Positions 34,029 through 46,030 of a stretch of 64,000 nt of DNA are shown in pieces (position 1 is the first letter of the stretch; every line of letters begins with the position of its first letter). Source of the stretch: Cristatella mucedo (Eukaryota; Bryozoa; Phylactolaemata; Cristatellidae); contig WPIO01000007.1 in assembly GCA_009760855.2 (NCBI GenBank), forward strand, positions 7,227,501-7,291,500. The letters are read 5' to 3'. The notes below the pieces were generated by a model. The model was not told the origin of the DNA. It saw only the letters and a program-made list of their open reading frames with translations, and did no database searches. A program made the translations under genes and the position numbers.

Positions 34029-37000
34029 GTAGGCGTAGTGGGTAGGTGTGCTCATGCTGAACTTCTTGCATGAGCTGAGAAGTAGGCTCGTGGAGCCGCG
34101 CCACCACTGGACCAGTCGGACAGCAGCAGCACGTGCGGCTAGAGTGCCTGCTGCCTCGAGCCAAGCCGCTAACCTTGCTTGCTGCAGCCGTCTCCAGTAG
34201 TCGATGTGCACGTGCAAAAATCTGCTGCAGGCTGGCGCTTTCAGGCATGATTTGTGCATAGCATGGGGACTGTCTGCGCTTGGACATTCTCACTTGGTGT
34301 AGGGCTTCCGGTGCAGTCTACTTCTCAGAGCAACCAAGAATTACATCACTCTTTTTTCAATGTGAAAAGTTGTCTTTTCTTCACACCCTTCATCACAGTT
34401 AATTCAGATTGTGAATACCTACATACATATTTGAGTGCATTCAGACATGCTTGAAGGCATTCACATTAGCAGTGAGGCCTTAAAGCCTGAATGATGGTTA
34501 GAGGTTAAATGTCAAGTTTATCCTTAGCCCAATAAGCTGTCTGCCTTTACATTTGATGCCGTCCGGATCTCATCTACTACGGTTGCCTGAGGTCACTCTA
34601 ATAGGAGACTCTAGAAACAATGCAGAGATTTTAGTAATGGACGCCATCTGTCAATTCTTTACAAAATATAATGTACAAGCATTAGCATTGCCATTGACAC
34701 CAGCAAGGCATAAACAGCTGGAGTAGACTGAGAAAGAAAAGAGAGAGGGCGGCAGAGAGACATTGATATTGACACTGACACCGTCACAGTCACAGACAGA
34801 TTGACAGACATAGACATATCAACAGCCATGTAGGCAGATGGCCGGCAAGAGAGAGACACGCACACACAGAGCTTCGCAGATACAAAGTGCTACTTAAACA
34901 ATAAGTGAGTCTATAAAATTCTTCTCTTGAGAGAATCAAGTTGGAATCCCATCAATCAAAGGGTAACAAGAAAAGCAGCAATTTGTCAATTTGTAAAAAA
35001 GCTCCTATCCACAGCCACTCTAGTCAACTGTAATAGCTAAATCGTAATGATTACCCCACCCGTTTGCTGCATTCTACAAAAAACCAGAGATCTTTATAGT
35101 GATGGCTGTCATTACTTGAAGTTGTGTAACATTTCTGCTATTTTAGGTGCTACCTCGATTGATTTGAAAGGAATCATTAGCTGCCATTTCCTTTGCTGTC
35201 CACATATTGAGTGCTGTCTTTATATTCAGCTGTTGTGCTCTTGCATTGCAGAAAACATTTTCAACACCCACCTGCTCTTCTTATGCAACAGAGAGCAGAC
35301 AACGGTGCCCAAGTTTGTAGAGCGCTGCATCTCTGCGATAGAAACCATGGGTGAGTTGTTGATCGGTGACTTGCAGCAATCAAAGCTAGGCTCATGGGAT
35401 CGGACAGGTTGAGATCAGCTGGTTGCCCTCTTTGTGAACCTCCTTTATGATCATCTTGTGGAGTCTGGATCCTCAGCTAAAAGATGCAGTAGGCGCACTT
35501 GCAGAAGCTCACACACGTTTCGAGACCTCTGGCTCTTCTACTGTCTCCGGGGCCTCTTAGAAAGCATGTTTTGATGCTGAGCAGGGTCTGCACTGTGCTA
35601 CGACTAGCTCCTGAATATGCCCCTCTCGCACGCCTTTCTTGCAGGCCTCGATGCCGAAGGACTTTACCGAGTAACTCCCAGCTCGTCTGAAGTGCAAGCC
35701 CTGCGCAACCAGATCGACAGTGGTGAGTCGCTGGATCGGCTGTGATTGAAATACTGCCTGCCGTCTTCGTCGCCTGCTATCTCTCGCAGACTGCTCACTA
35801 TCGAGCCTGATGCATGCATGTGCACGAGAGCACAAGATAAGACATCTGTAGTCATGAAAGCTCCTGCCAAAACTTGAACAAATTATCAACGACCTTTGCC
35901 GGTACTCCAACAGCTAAGCACCGAGCATCATCTGTAGGCGTGAAATTGCAAAAGCCCCTTCCATAGCAGTCGCTTGCTGTCATATTGTGGTCATTCATGC
36001 TGATCAATCCGTTGCTGGTCCAACAAGAGATGAGCATCGCAGACTTGCCCTGGAGTAAGAGCAACTGATACAATCGATACTTATCATATATGCCATCTGT
36101 TGGGCATACTCACTAGCTACTGCATAACAAAAAAAACTAGCAGTCAGATACCTGCTGCGTCAAGCACTGTGTCAGTTTTAATCGTGGACTTCAAGCCCCT
36201 CGGTTTTAGCGTATCGGTAAAACCAGGTTTTATGTTAACTAGTAACTGTGTACCGTTTTGTAATAATCAAGTAAAGCTGTATGCAATCGTGCTTTTGCTA
36301 TTTCATTGTTAGGTTTTGGCTGTCAAGGCACCCCTCAAGTAGCTTGGCACTACTTTTTCCCCGAACCCGGGGCAAACAGCAAGGCCTGTCCTGCCAGCAT
36401 TAACCCTGTGTGCCAACGCTATTTAGCAGTAGTTGTGATGCAGCAGTGCAAATTGATAAATATAATTCATTCGTATAGCACCCCAAAATAACTGAATCTC
36501 ACTTCAGGTGATTCACATATTCCACGGGTCTCGAGCCCCCATGCATTCACCTTGACCTTGGTCGGGCCAGTGCCTTAACCACTGGGCAAAGCCAGGGGGG
36601 GGGGGGGCATTGTTTCGCTGGCAAGCCGTATAAGCATAGTTTGGTGGGCTTTTTTGCAGATGATATGTACACGTTATCTAACTGGGACATCCATGTACTG
36701 GCTGGTGCACTAAAGATGTTTTTCAGGGAGCTGCAGGAGCCACTCATTCCATTCGACTACTACAAGATGTTCATCGATGCACTCGGTAGGGGAAAAGTTG
36801 CATCAAGCGATAGGAATTCTTTCTTGCTGCTGCTTCGACTATAGGTGCTAGTGCTGCTTGTGATATTTCTCTTAAATCCCTGCCTAATCTATCGCCGCCA
36901 CTGTTTGAAATTGGCTTTAGTCTGGGTAAGCCACTCCATTTTAGAGGTAAGGGTTGCCCCTCTGTCATCAGAGTTCGAGAGAAAGGGGTTCCGTTTGAAC

Positions 37001-37986
37001 CTCTTTTACTGTTTCCTCACTCTGCAAACCCCGCCGGTTATAAGCAGGCCGTAGACGATGGCCACTGCAGCCGGCTAGCTGCTGTTACACACATTGTGTG
37101 CGGCTTCCACGTCCGGTGAGGACTAGGCCACAAATACAGATCTTGTAGGTGGTGCTAGTCTCAGCCGAGGACCGACGAATACCAGTGACGCCTGAACCTC
37201 ATAGTACGGCTAGTTACTTGTAGGTGCAAAACCAATGCATGAAGGTATTCTGACAGAAACACGGCAGCAACGACGAGCGCTCCTACCTTAGCATATCAAG
37301 TCCGTAACAATGCAAAATCCAATGCAGAGAAATCTTTTTAACAGCAGCGGACGGTTTCAGGCGTTCGACAGTGGCCGTGACGTACACCAACGGCTGTGTG
37401 GCCCTAGAGCTCACGTCAACTCCAATGCCAATACCACGAGTCTCGAATCCTGACTACCCCTATCTCAGGGCGAAGGCCTTTTATATGGCCTCGGCAATAA
37501 ACTATTCCATATTGCATAATCACGAATAATAACTAACCACCATAATTTGGCTGGTTTAGCTGGCAATGCCGTTACACTGCCTTCTAATCCACTAGTCACA
37601 GCCAGCTACAGATCGTTTACTACAGTGGCAGGTCACTAGGAGCAGCTGTGGCTGCATGGCCATGATGGCTTCATGAGGTGAGTGGGGCCAGAGGAGCAAT
37701 AGCCCGGAGACTCCAGGTCGACCCTCCGGTCAAAGCATAATGCAAGGCTATTTAGGGAGGGAGCCTCCCAACAAGACAGTTGTGCACAAAGTAGTTGATT
37801 GTCCGATGTTGCTTGTGACTCTGGGCAGTGCTCGAGTGATGTCTTCAAAAGACACGCGCTTTGGCAGTTGTATCCATTCTCAGTAAATCTGCCTGTGTCT
37901 ACAGAGAGAACAAGATTAAGTTAAAGAAAGGGGAAGTGGAGAGAAAGAAAGGGAGGGAGGGAGGGAGAGAGAAGAAGGCGAGAGAG

Positions 37987-38041
<55 letters not shown>

Positions 38042-38081
38042 TGAGAGGAAGGGAGGGTGGGAGACACAGACAGACAGAGAG

Positions 38082-38117
<36 letters not shown>

Positions 38118-38593
38118 TAATGTAATGTATCTCCGTCAGTAACTCCACAAAGTCATAAAGACCATGTGGGTGTTACGCAGGAGAGTTTTGTATAGCACAC
38201 TCACAGCCTAAGCGGCTTTCGGTACGCATTCGGTAGCCAACAGACTTCGTCTCACGCAACAAAGAGAAAGTTGGAAGCATAGCAGAGTTAGGAGAGCAGT
38301 TGAGGTAGTGAGTAGCATAGAAGTAGCAGTTCAGGACCGCTGAAAAAGATGTGCCATAGTCGGCAGTTGGAGAGTAGATGGAGAGTGAGACGGTGTATGA
38401 AAGAGAAAGTGGTTTCAGCTCAATGGCTAAGTGCTCAGACTTCACTGCCTAGGTCAAGGGGTTTGAATCCTGAAGCATGTAATTCTTTATTGATGATGCA
38501 AAAGGTAGTGAAAGGCTCCTTTGCTTCTATGTTAATGAGGCTGTTGAATCAACTGACCTTTACCTTACTTATGCATGTGCTAAAGCTCTCTCT

Positions 38594-38665
<72 letters not shown>

Positions 38666-38686
38666 CTCTCTCGTTCTCTCTCTCTC

Positions 38687-38772
<86 letters not shown>

Positions 38773-41700
38773 AGCCTCGCATTTCTTCATCTTTCACACT
38801 TCCGTTTCTACCACTTTCTTTCTGCCACACTCATTCCCACCTTCTTCATTTCCTGGTTCTTGAGTTAATAGTAATAATTATAATAATGCGCTCGATAAAG
38901 CCCTCTCAGAGAGCTTAATCTCTTTCTAGGTGCTTTACATTTGCTGCAAAGGGAAACGTGGTTGAATGGTTAGTAATATCATGCTTGATAAACAACATGA
39001 ATAACATGGTTAGGGGTGACAGGCACAGGGTCAGCATGCAAGTGTGGTTAGTGGCAGCATGCACAGTGTCAGCACGCATAAGCACATGAAGGACGAATCA
39101 CCTGTACCCACTAAATGCTGTCCTAAATAGGTGTTTTTAAATTTTTTTTAAATGTGGTCAAGTCAGGGGCTGTTCTGACACAAGTCGGGAGTGAGTTCCA
39201 GGCTTTGGGAGCATACGAACTAAATGCACGGTCTCCAAAGAACTTGAGGTTTGTACGAGGTATTGGTAAACTGTTGAAATCCGAAAGTGTGTGTTACGAT
39301 GACGGCTTGATACTTGATGACTTGACTTGAGACTTGATGACGACGATACGACGCCTTGTGGGGGAGTAGATCTGAGAGATAGGCAGGACCCAAAGAATGA
39401 AGTGACCTAAAAGTGAGCGACGAAACCTTGAAGTCGATCCGTTGCTTGACTGGTAGCCAGTGCAGGTCGGCGAAAAGTGGTGTGATGTGGCAACTGCGAC
39501 GCTCACGACAGACAAGCCTAGCAGCAGATTTTTGCACCAGCTGTAAGCACCTGGTTGCACATGCCGGTAGGCCAGCAAGCAGTGAGTTGCAGAAGTCAAG
39601 ACGGGATGTCACAAATGCATGGACCAACTTGGACGTGGTATGCTTATCAAAAAAACAAGCCCAAACGTTAGCAACGTTATGTAGCTGAAAGTAGGCAAAC
39701 TTGATTGTGGAGCTGATGTGATCGTCTAACGAGAGGTCACTTTGGAACATGACACCTAAATTTCGAGCTGATTCAACAGGAGATATGCTGGCAGAGCCAA
39801 TTTTGAGTGTCAGCCTTTCCAATTACTGAATCACACTGGGTTTGCCCATAACTAACAGTTAGCTTTGTCATCGTTTAGTTTAAGAAAATGTGCTGCCATT
39901 CCGAACGCGGATGTCATCAATACATGCAGCAAGGGAGTTGAGAGAATTAGAGGTTTTCGAAGTCTGGGAGTGATCCAAGCTAAGGTACAACTGAGTGTCA
40001 TCCGCAGAGAAATGAAAGCCTAGATTGTGCTTGGCAATCGCATCGGCAAGAGGGAGAGTGTAAACCGTGAAAGGATCAGGACCTAGCACGGAGTCCTGAG
40101 GTACCCCATATTTTAGAGGTACCTCGGATGATCTTTGTCCATTCACGTCAATACTCTGAGTCTTCCACTGAGATAAGACCTGAACCATTGCAGAGCAGTG
40201 CAGGTGATGCCCAGTCGAGATGAGAGGCACTCGAGAAGAAGTTTCCAAATAACTTTTCATTAGACGACCATATCCGCTGTACAGTCATGTCTGCTTAATT
40301 CCAGCTACGAGACATTGCAAAGGTTGGGGTCTGCTGAGATAGATACCACATCCAAGTTGATCTATGCATTTGTGACATCCCACCCATCTCGCCTGTGACA
40401 ACTGCGGTCGTGGCTTCGAGCCCTTCAGCACGTGTGAAGCACAAGCACAATAATAAAAGTAAAAATAATACATTTACTATAGCTCCCTCAGAGAACTAAA
40501 TCTCTTTCTAGGCACTTCAGTGCATACATATCGAGTTATATAAGGGCACTATACAAATGAATTACATATATATATATATATATATATTTCCTAGCTGCTT
40601 AAACAGCCTCCTTTTGTATAGCAACAGAAGAGCCTTTATGGCTATCACCACCGCTTGCAGTGGCGATACAGGATCGCCCACCGTAGGAATCGAACCCACG
40701 ACCTCGGGACCGAGGTAATGAAAGCAACTGCCTTACCTAGTGTGCCAGCACGGCTCACATACAAGTATATACCCTGTATCACTCCTTTCAGGTCGTTCGG
40801 CCCATGCAAGAATGTCCTTGCAGTTGGTGAAAAATGCTACAGCCAGACTTATCTGGCATTAGCATTGCAGCTGCCATGCTACAACACTTCTCACCGACCT
40901 GAAATAGCTCCCCATCAAGCAGAGTTTTGACTCATAGTTTTTTTAATTCTCTTTTAGGTCTCTCCATTCTCTCAACATAGTGTCTTTGTAGAGATACAGA
41001 CAGAGATACAGTACATTACATTTATTCCAGCCTACCTATTCGAACATTTCCAAATCGGCTAGGTATAGAATCACCTGCTCGTCTGACTCAAGTCATTTAG
41101 CTGTGCATAGAACCAGCCTTAAATCGTTTGGAGATTGTGCCTTTAGTTCCGATGCCTCCGAATGATGTCACGACACCACCTGACTTGACAACTTGTAAAC
41201 AGGAGCTAAAAACGTACCTGTTCCTGATAAACAGCCTTTGCTGGGTCCGGGTGAATTGTCCTCTGTATGGCTTGCTGATGCTGTGCATGTTATTATTGAC
41301 TATATCAACATGCTTGCCTTATAGCATATGCAAATTACCTAGGAAGAGTGTTACTTCTTTGATTGTGCTATACAAATGCCTTAATATTATTACAATTATT
41401 CTTTTCCCTCACACACACATGGTTATTCAATCGCACTCTCCCTTGTTCATTCGTTTTCTTCTTCTTCTTTGCTACCTATCTTGCTCTTTCTCTCCTCATC
41501 TCTTCTCTCTCCCACTAATCTAGGCCGCAGAGTGCAGCTAAGGCTTTGTAGATTTTGACTAATGTAACTGCACAAAATATTAAGTCTGCTTATTCGGCTG
41601 ATCAGCACTGAAATTGTCATTCGCAAGACCAGACATGTGCCACTCTCGTGGCTCCCCGTAATCGAGTGTTGAGATCGGTGTTTGAGCAGTCACTAACCAC

Positions 41701-44700
41701 TAGCGCCTTTGCCCAGACACTGCAAATTTAATGGATCTGCCGCGAGCAGTCAGCTGCCATTCATTATAGTAACACCTGCTGTCCTTAGCAGCAAATCGGC
41801 CGAGAGTGTCACTGCCCCTTCCCCAGGGCTAGGATGCTGTTGAAATAATCAAGCAGAACGTTTTCTGAGAGCGGACCTTTCTAGGTCACGAATGTCAACT
41901 TCAACAAGTGACCTGCATACGAGGGACCTCAAAGGTCAGCATTGCGTGACCTTTGACCCTCCTCTTTCAGTCCACACTTCGTCGTGCAGGCATTCGGCCT
42001 TCGAGCAAGCTATAGCAAATGGACTCACGTTGACTAACACGTGTCTGTTTTGGCAGGGATGGAAAATAGCACGGCCGTTCCAATTGTTGAATTAGGTAAA
42101 CTACCTGAAAAAGCACAACAAAGGTGGCTGCTCAATGTGAAGGATGTATTTCCAAGGAGAATAGCAAAGTCATTTAATTCTTTTTCTCTTCCATTTTGGG
42201 ACCTATGCACCATTGCCATCAAAGGCAGCCGTGCAGGGATCCTTGGAGGAATTTCGAATTAGTCCAGGCTATTGAATTAATCCAATCAGGAGTTTCAGAC
42301 CAGCTCCTTAAGTCTCAACTCGCACCCAGAGTCATTCCTAATCATTGCAAGACTGAGAAGCCCTGTCGCTGGGATTAACACCAAATTGCTGTGCGGGAGT
42401 TCCCACAAATAATTGCATAACCTGCTCAAACCCGAAGCCACACAGTTCGTGTGCATTCTGTGTCTATAACAATGCATGGCATGCAGCAAACCTAAGTGAG
42501 AAGCATGCTGGCTTAAGGACAGACAGCACTAAAGAGCCCGTGCAAAGAGGTGCTACGATCGGCAGCAGAATTGTAGTCACTACCATGCAGAGTAAGCATG
42601 TGTGCTGCTGACCATCCTTATGCAAAAAGAAGTATTGGCATATGAAGACTAATGTAGGTCGTGCCAATCGATCCTAGCAAACGCCAAGTCTAGCTTCTAT
42701 AAAAACATTGTTGAATCACAGATGCACAATCCAAAAATCCTGATGTCGACGATCAATCATCTCCTCAACTGCTCCTAGATTAGCTCCTTACCTGGTGATC
42801 CTTGTGATGATCTAGCCGATCGCTTCTCTCGATTCTTTGTCTCGATCTTTCGGCAGCTTTTGATACTATCGATCAAAAAGTTCTTCCAGAGCGCCTCTCA
42901 TCTCGCCTGGGCACCAATGGCACTGCTCTGCAATGGTTCAGGTCTTATCTCAGTGGAAGACTCCAGAATATTGACATGAATGGACAAAGATCATCCGAGG
43001 TACCTCTAAAATATGGGGTACCTCAGGACTCCGTGCTAGGTCCTTTTCTTTTCACGGTTTATACTCTCCCTCTTGCTGATGTGATTGCCAAGCACAATCT
43101 AGGCTTTCACTTCTACGCGGATGACACTCAGTTGTACCTTTCCTTTGATCCCTCCCAGCCTTCGAGCACGTTGAATTCTCTCAACTCACTTGCTGCATGT
43201 ATTGATGACATCTGCACATGAATGGCAGCAATTTTTCTAAAACTAAACGATGATAAAGCTAACTATTAGTTATGAGCAAACCCAGTGTGATTCAGTAATT
43301 GGAAAGGCTGACGCTCAAAATTGGCTCTGCCAGCATATCTCATGTTGAAGCAGCTCGAAATTTAGGTGTCATGTTCCAAAGCGACCTCTCGTTAGACGAC
43401 CACATCAGCTCCACAATCAAGTTTGCCTACTTTCAGCTACATAAAATTGCTAAAATTCAGGCTTGTTTAGATAAGGATACCACGTCCAAGTTGGTCCGTG
43501 CATTTGTGACATCCCGTCTTGACTTCTGCAACTCACTGCTTGCTGGCCTACCGGCATGTGCAATCAGGTGATCACAGCTGGTGCAAAACTGTGCGGCTAG
43601 GCTTGTCTGTCGTAAGCATCGCAGTTGCCACATCACACCACTTCTCGCTGACCTGCACTGGCTACCAGTCAAGCAACGGATCGACTTAAAGGTTTTGCCA
43701 CTCACTTTTAGGTCACTTCATTCTTTGACTCCAGCCTATCTCTCAGATCTGCTGCCCCACCAGGCCAAGCATCGCACTACCAGCTTTTCGGCATCCAACA
43801 GTTTACCAATATCTCATACAAACCTCAAATCCTTTGGAGACCGTGCATTTAGTTCGTATGCTCCCAAAGCCTGGAGCTCACTCCCGACTTGCGTCACAAC
43901 ATCCCCTGATATGACCATATTTAAAAAAATTTAAAAATATCTATTTAGGACAGCATTTAGCGGGTACCAGTGATTCGTCCTTGATGTGCTTATGCGTGCT
44001 GACACTGTGCATGCTGCCACTAACCACACTTACATGCTGACCCTGTGCTTGTCATCCCTAACCATGTTATTCGTGGTGTTTATTAAGCATGATATTACTC
44101 ACCATTCAATCGTGTTTCTCTTTGCAGCAAATGTAAAGCGCCTAGAAAGAGATTGAGTTCTCTGAGGGCGCTTTATCAAGTGCATTATTATTATTATTAT
44201 AGAGAATATACTGCTACGAGAGGATGAAAATTCACGAAGAAACTGTTCACATTTAGCAGGATGGTCTGGCAGTGCTGATAGGTCAGGTCAAGGGAGACAA
44301 AGCATTGTGGGTACAGGCAAATGTGAGAGTAGTGGTTTGCATTCCCAGGTTTGCTGGAAGCAGTAGGTATTCCTTATCCAACAGAGACACATTAATAATC
44401 CTATGCTTTCGTGGCTATGTTCAGGCTCACTTTTTGAAACTTAATCGGCTCACTTCCACGAGCTCGCTTTCAGCAGCAGCAGCAGCGATGCTGCCAATTG
44501 CAGCTATAGCAGCCGCCAAACATTTTTTCTAGGTATTGGCGACTCAACGCAGCAGCTGTCTACGTACAAGCTTCTAATCAGTATGATGCTGCCGGCAACT
44601 CGTGACACTCTGCACACACTGATGGCTCACCTGCTCAGGTAATGCAGTCAGTGAACGCTGGCCCAATGCAGCTTCCGATCATGTTTGGATGCTTGGAACA

Positions 44701-45531
44701 ATCTCATCCGCGTGTACAAGTCAGCGTGCAAGTCTCGTGCATAGCCATGCTGTCCTTTGATCTCAGAAATTAAGCAGCAAGATGGTCGGACTGAGCTAGC
44801 TGCTGTTGAATGAGCTTATTCGGCTACTGCAGCTGTGTACTTCTGTGGACAGCAAACGATGTTTGTCTTATCTAAAGAGCTCATTCCTGTCTGGTGCCGG
44901 AGGTTAACGTACAAATCGTTATTTACTTTTGGCTTTCAGAGAAAGGCTGCGGTAGCCGCCAATCTAAAATTGTGCTTGCAGCCTCATTCACTCTCCACTG
45001 TGCTAATGCCAGGTGCTGTGTAACTGGCCGAATCAAGTTTTTGACATTTGGCCAGTGCGGCTGGAGCTTCGCTAGCCAATTAGCCTGCAGCATTTTCCTC
45101 TCCTCGGTCAGTAGCTACGTTGAAACCGCACCACTTCAGGCCTCTTTGCTAAGACTCGAATCTGCTCCAACGCACGAACTTATTGCTAGGCTGGCTGCCC
45201 CCATTCCTCTCCTGGCAACCGACCCCAAACTATTAACCTGTACCTGTAGTCACTGCTCTACTACCCCCACCCAAATCTCTGGTGAAAGACAAGTCTGGGG
45301 TGTCCATTTTTAAGCATGTGTGAGCTTCACCCAATTGATAGAGAAAATTTCATGGTCAAGTACTCTGCTGGCACATATTGTAGGGCTTCAGTTTTCTGTC
45401 GGCGTATAGTGATTTATTAAGGAACGCTGCTCAGTAGTACACCAAGCGTCTCTCTCTCTCTCTGTCTCTACATTCAGCATAAAAACGTATGTATTTATAG
45501 TTTGCATATATGCGTGTATATATATATGCAT

Positions 45532-45576
<45 letters not shown>

Positions 45577-45997
45577 CATGTTAAATATCTATCTATATGT
45601 TTACTCATGTGTGTGTAGGCTTTCTCTGTCTCTCCCTATCTCTATCGCGATTTGTCTACCTCTGCCTGACATTCTTCAATTGCCAGTATGCAATTGTCAG
45701 TTGCAAGCTTAAATGACGTTCCTACACATATGCAAGGTTTTCTAGTATTACTGTGATCCCACTATCATTTTTCCATGCATTGCCTCACCACATTCATTAC
45801 CACGGTGGGTACGATGTGATCTTGCTATTTCGCCTCTTATCAGCTGCTGTAATTCGCAACAGTGTTGTGCTAATACCAATAAAGAGCCTTAAACATGTGC
45901 ATATATGTCCCCTGTGTAGCGCTGTCTGTTCTAATCAATGGGGCTTAACTGTATTTCTTCCTCCTTTCCTTCATCTGTCTCTCTCTCTCTCTCCTCC

Positions 45998-46030
<33 letters not shown>

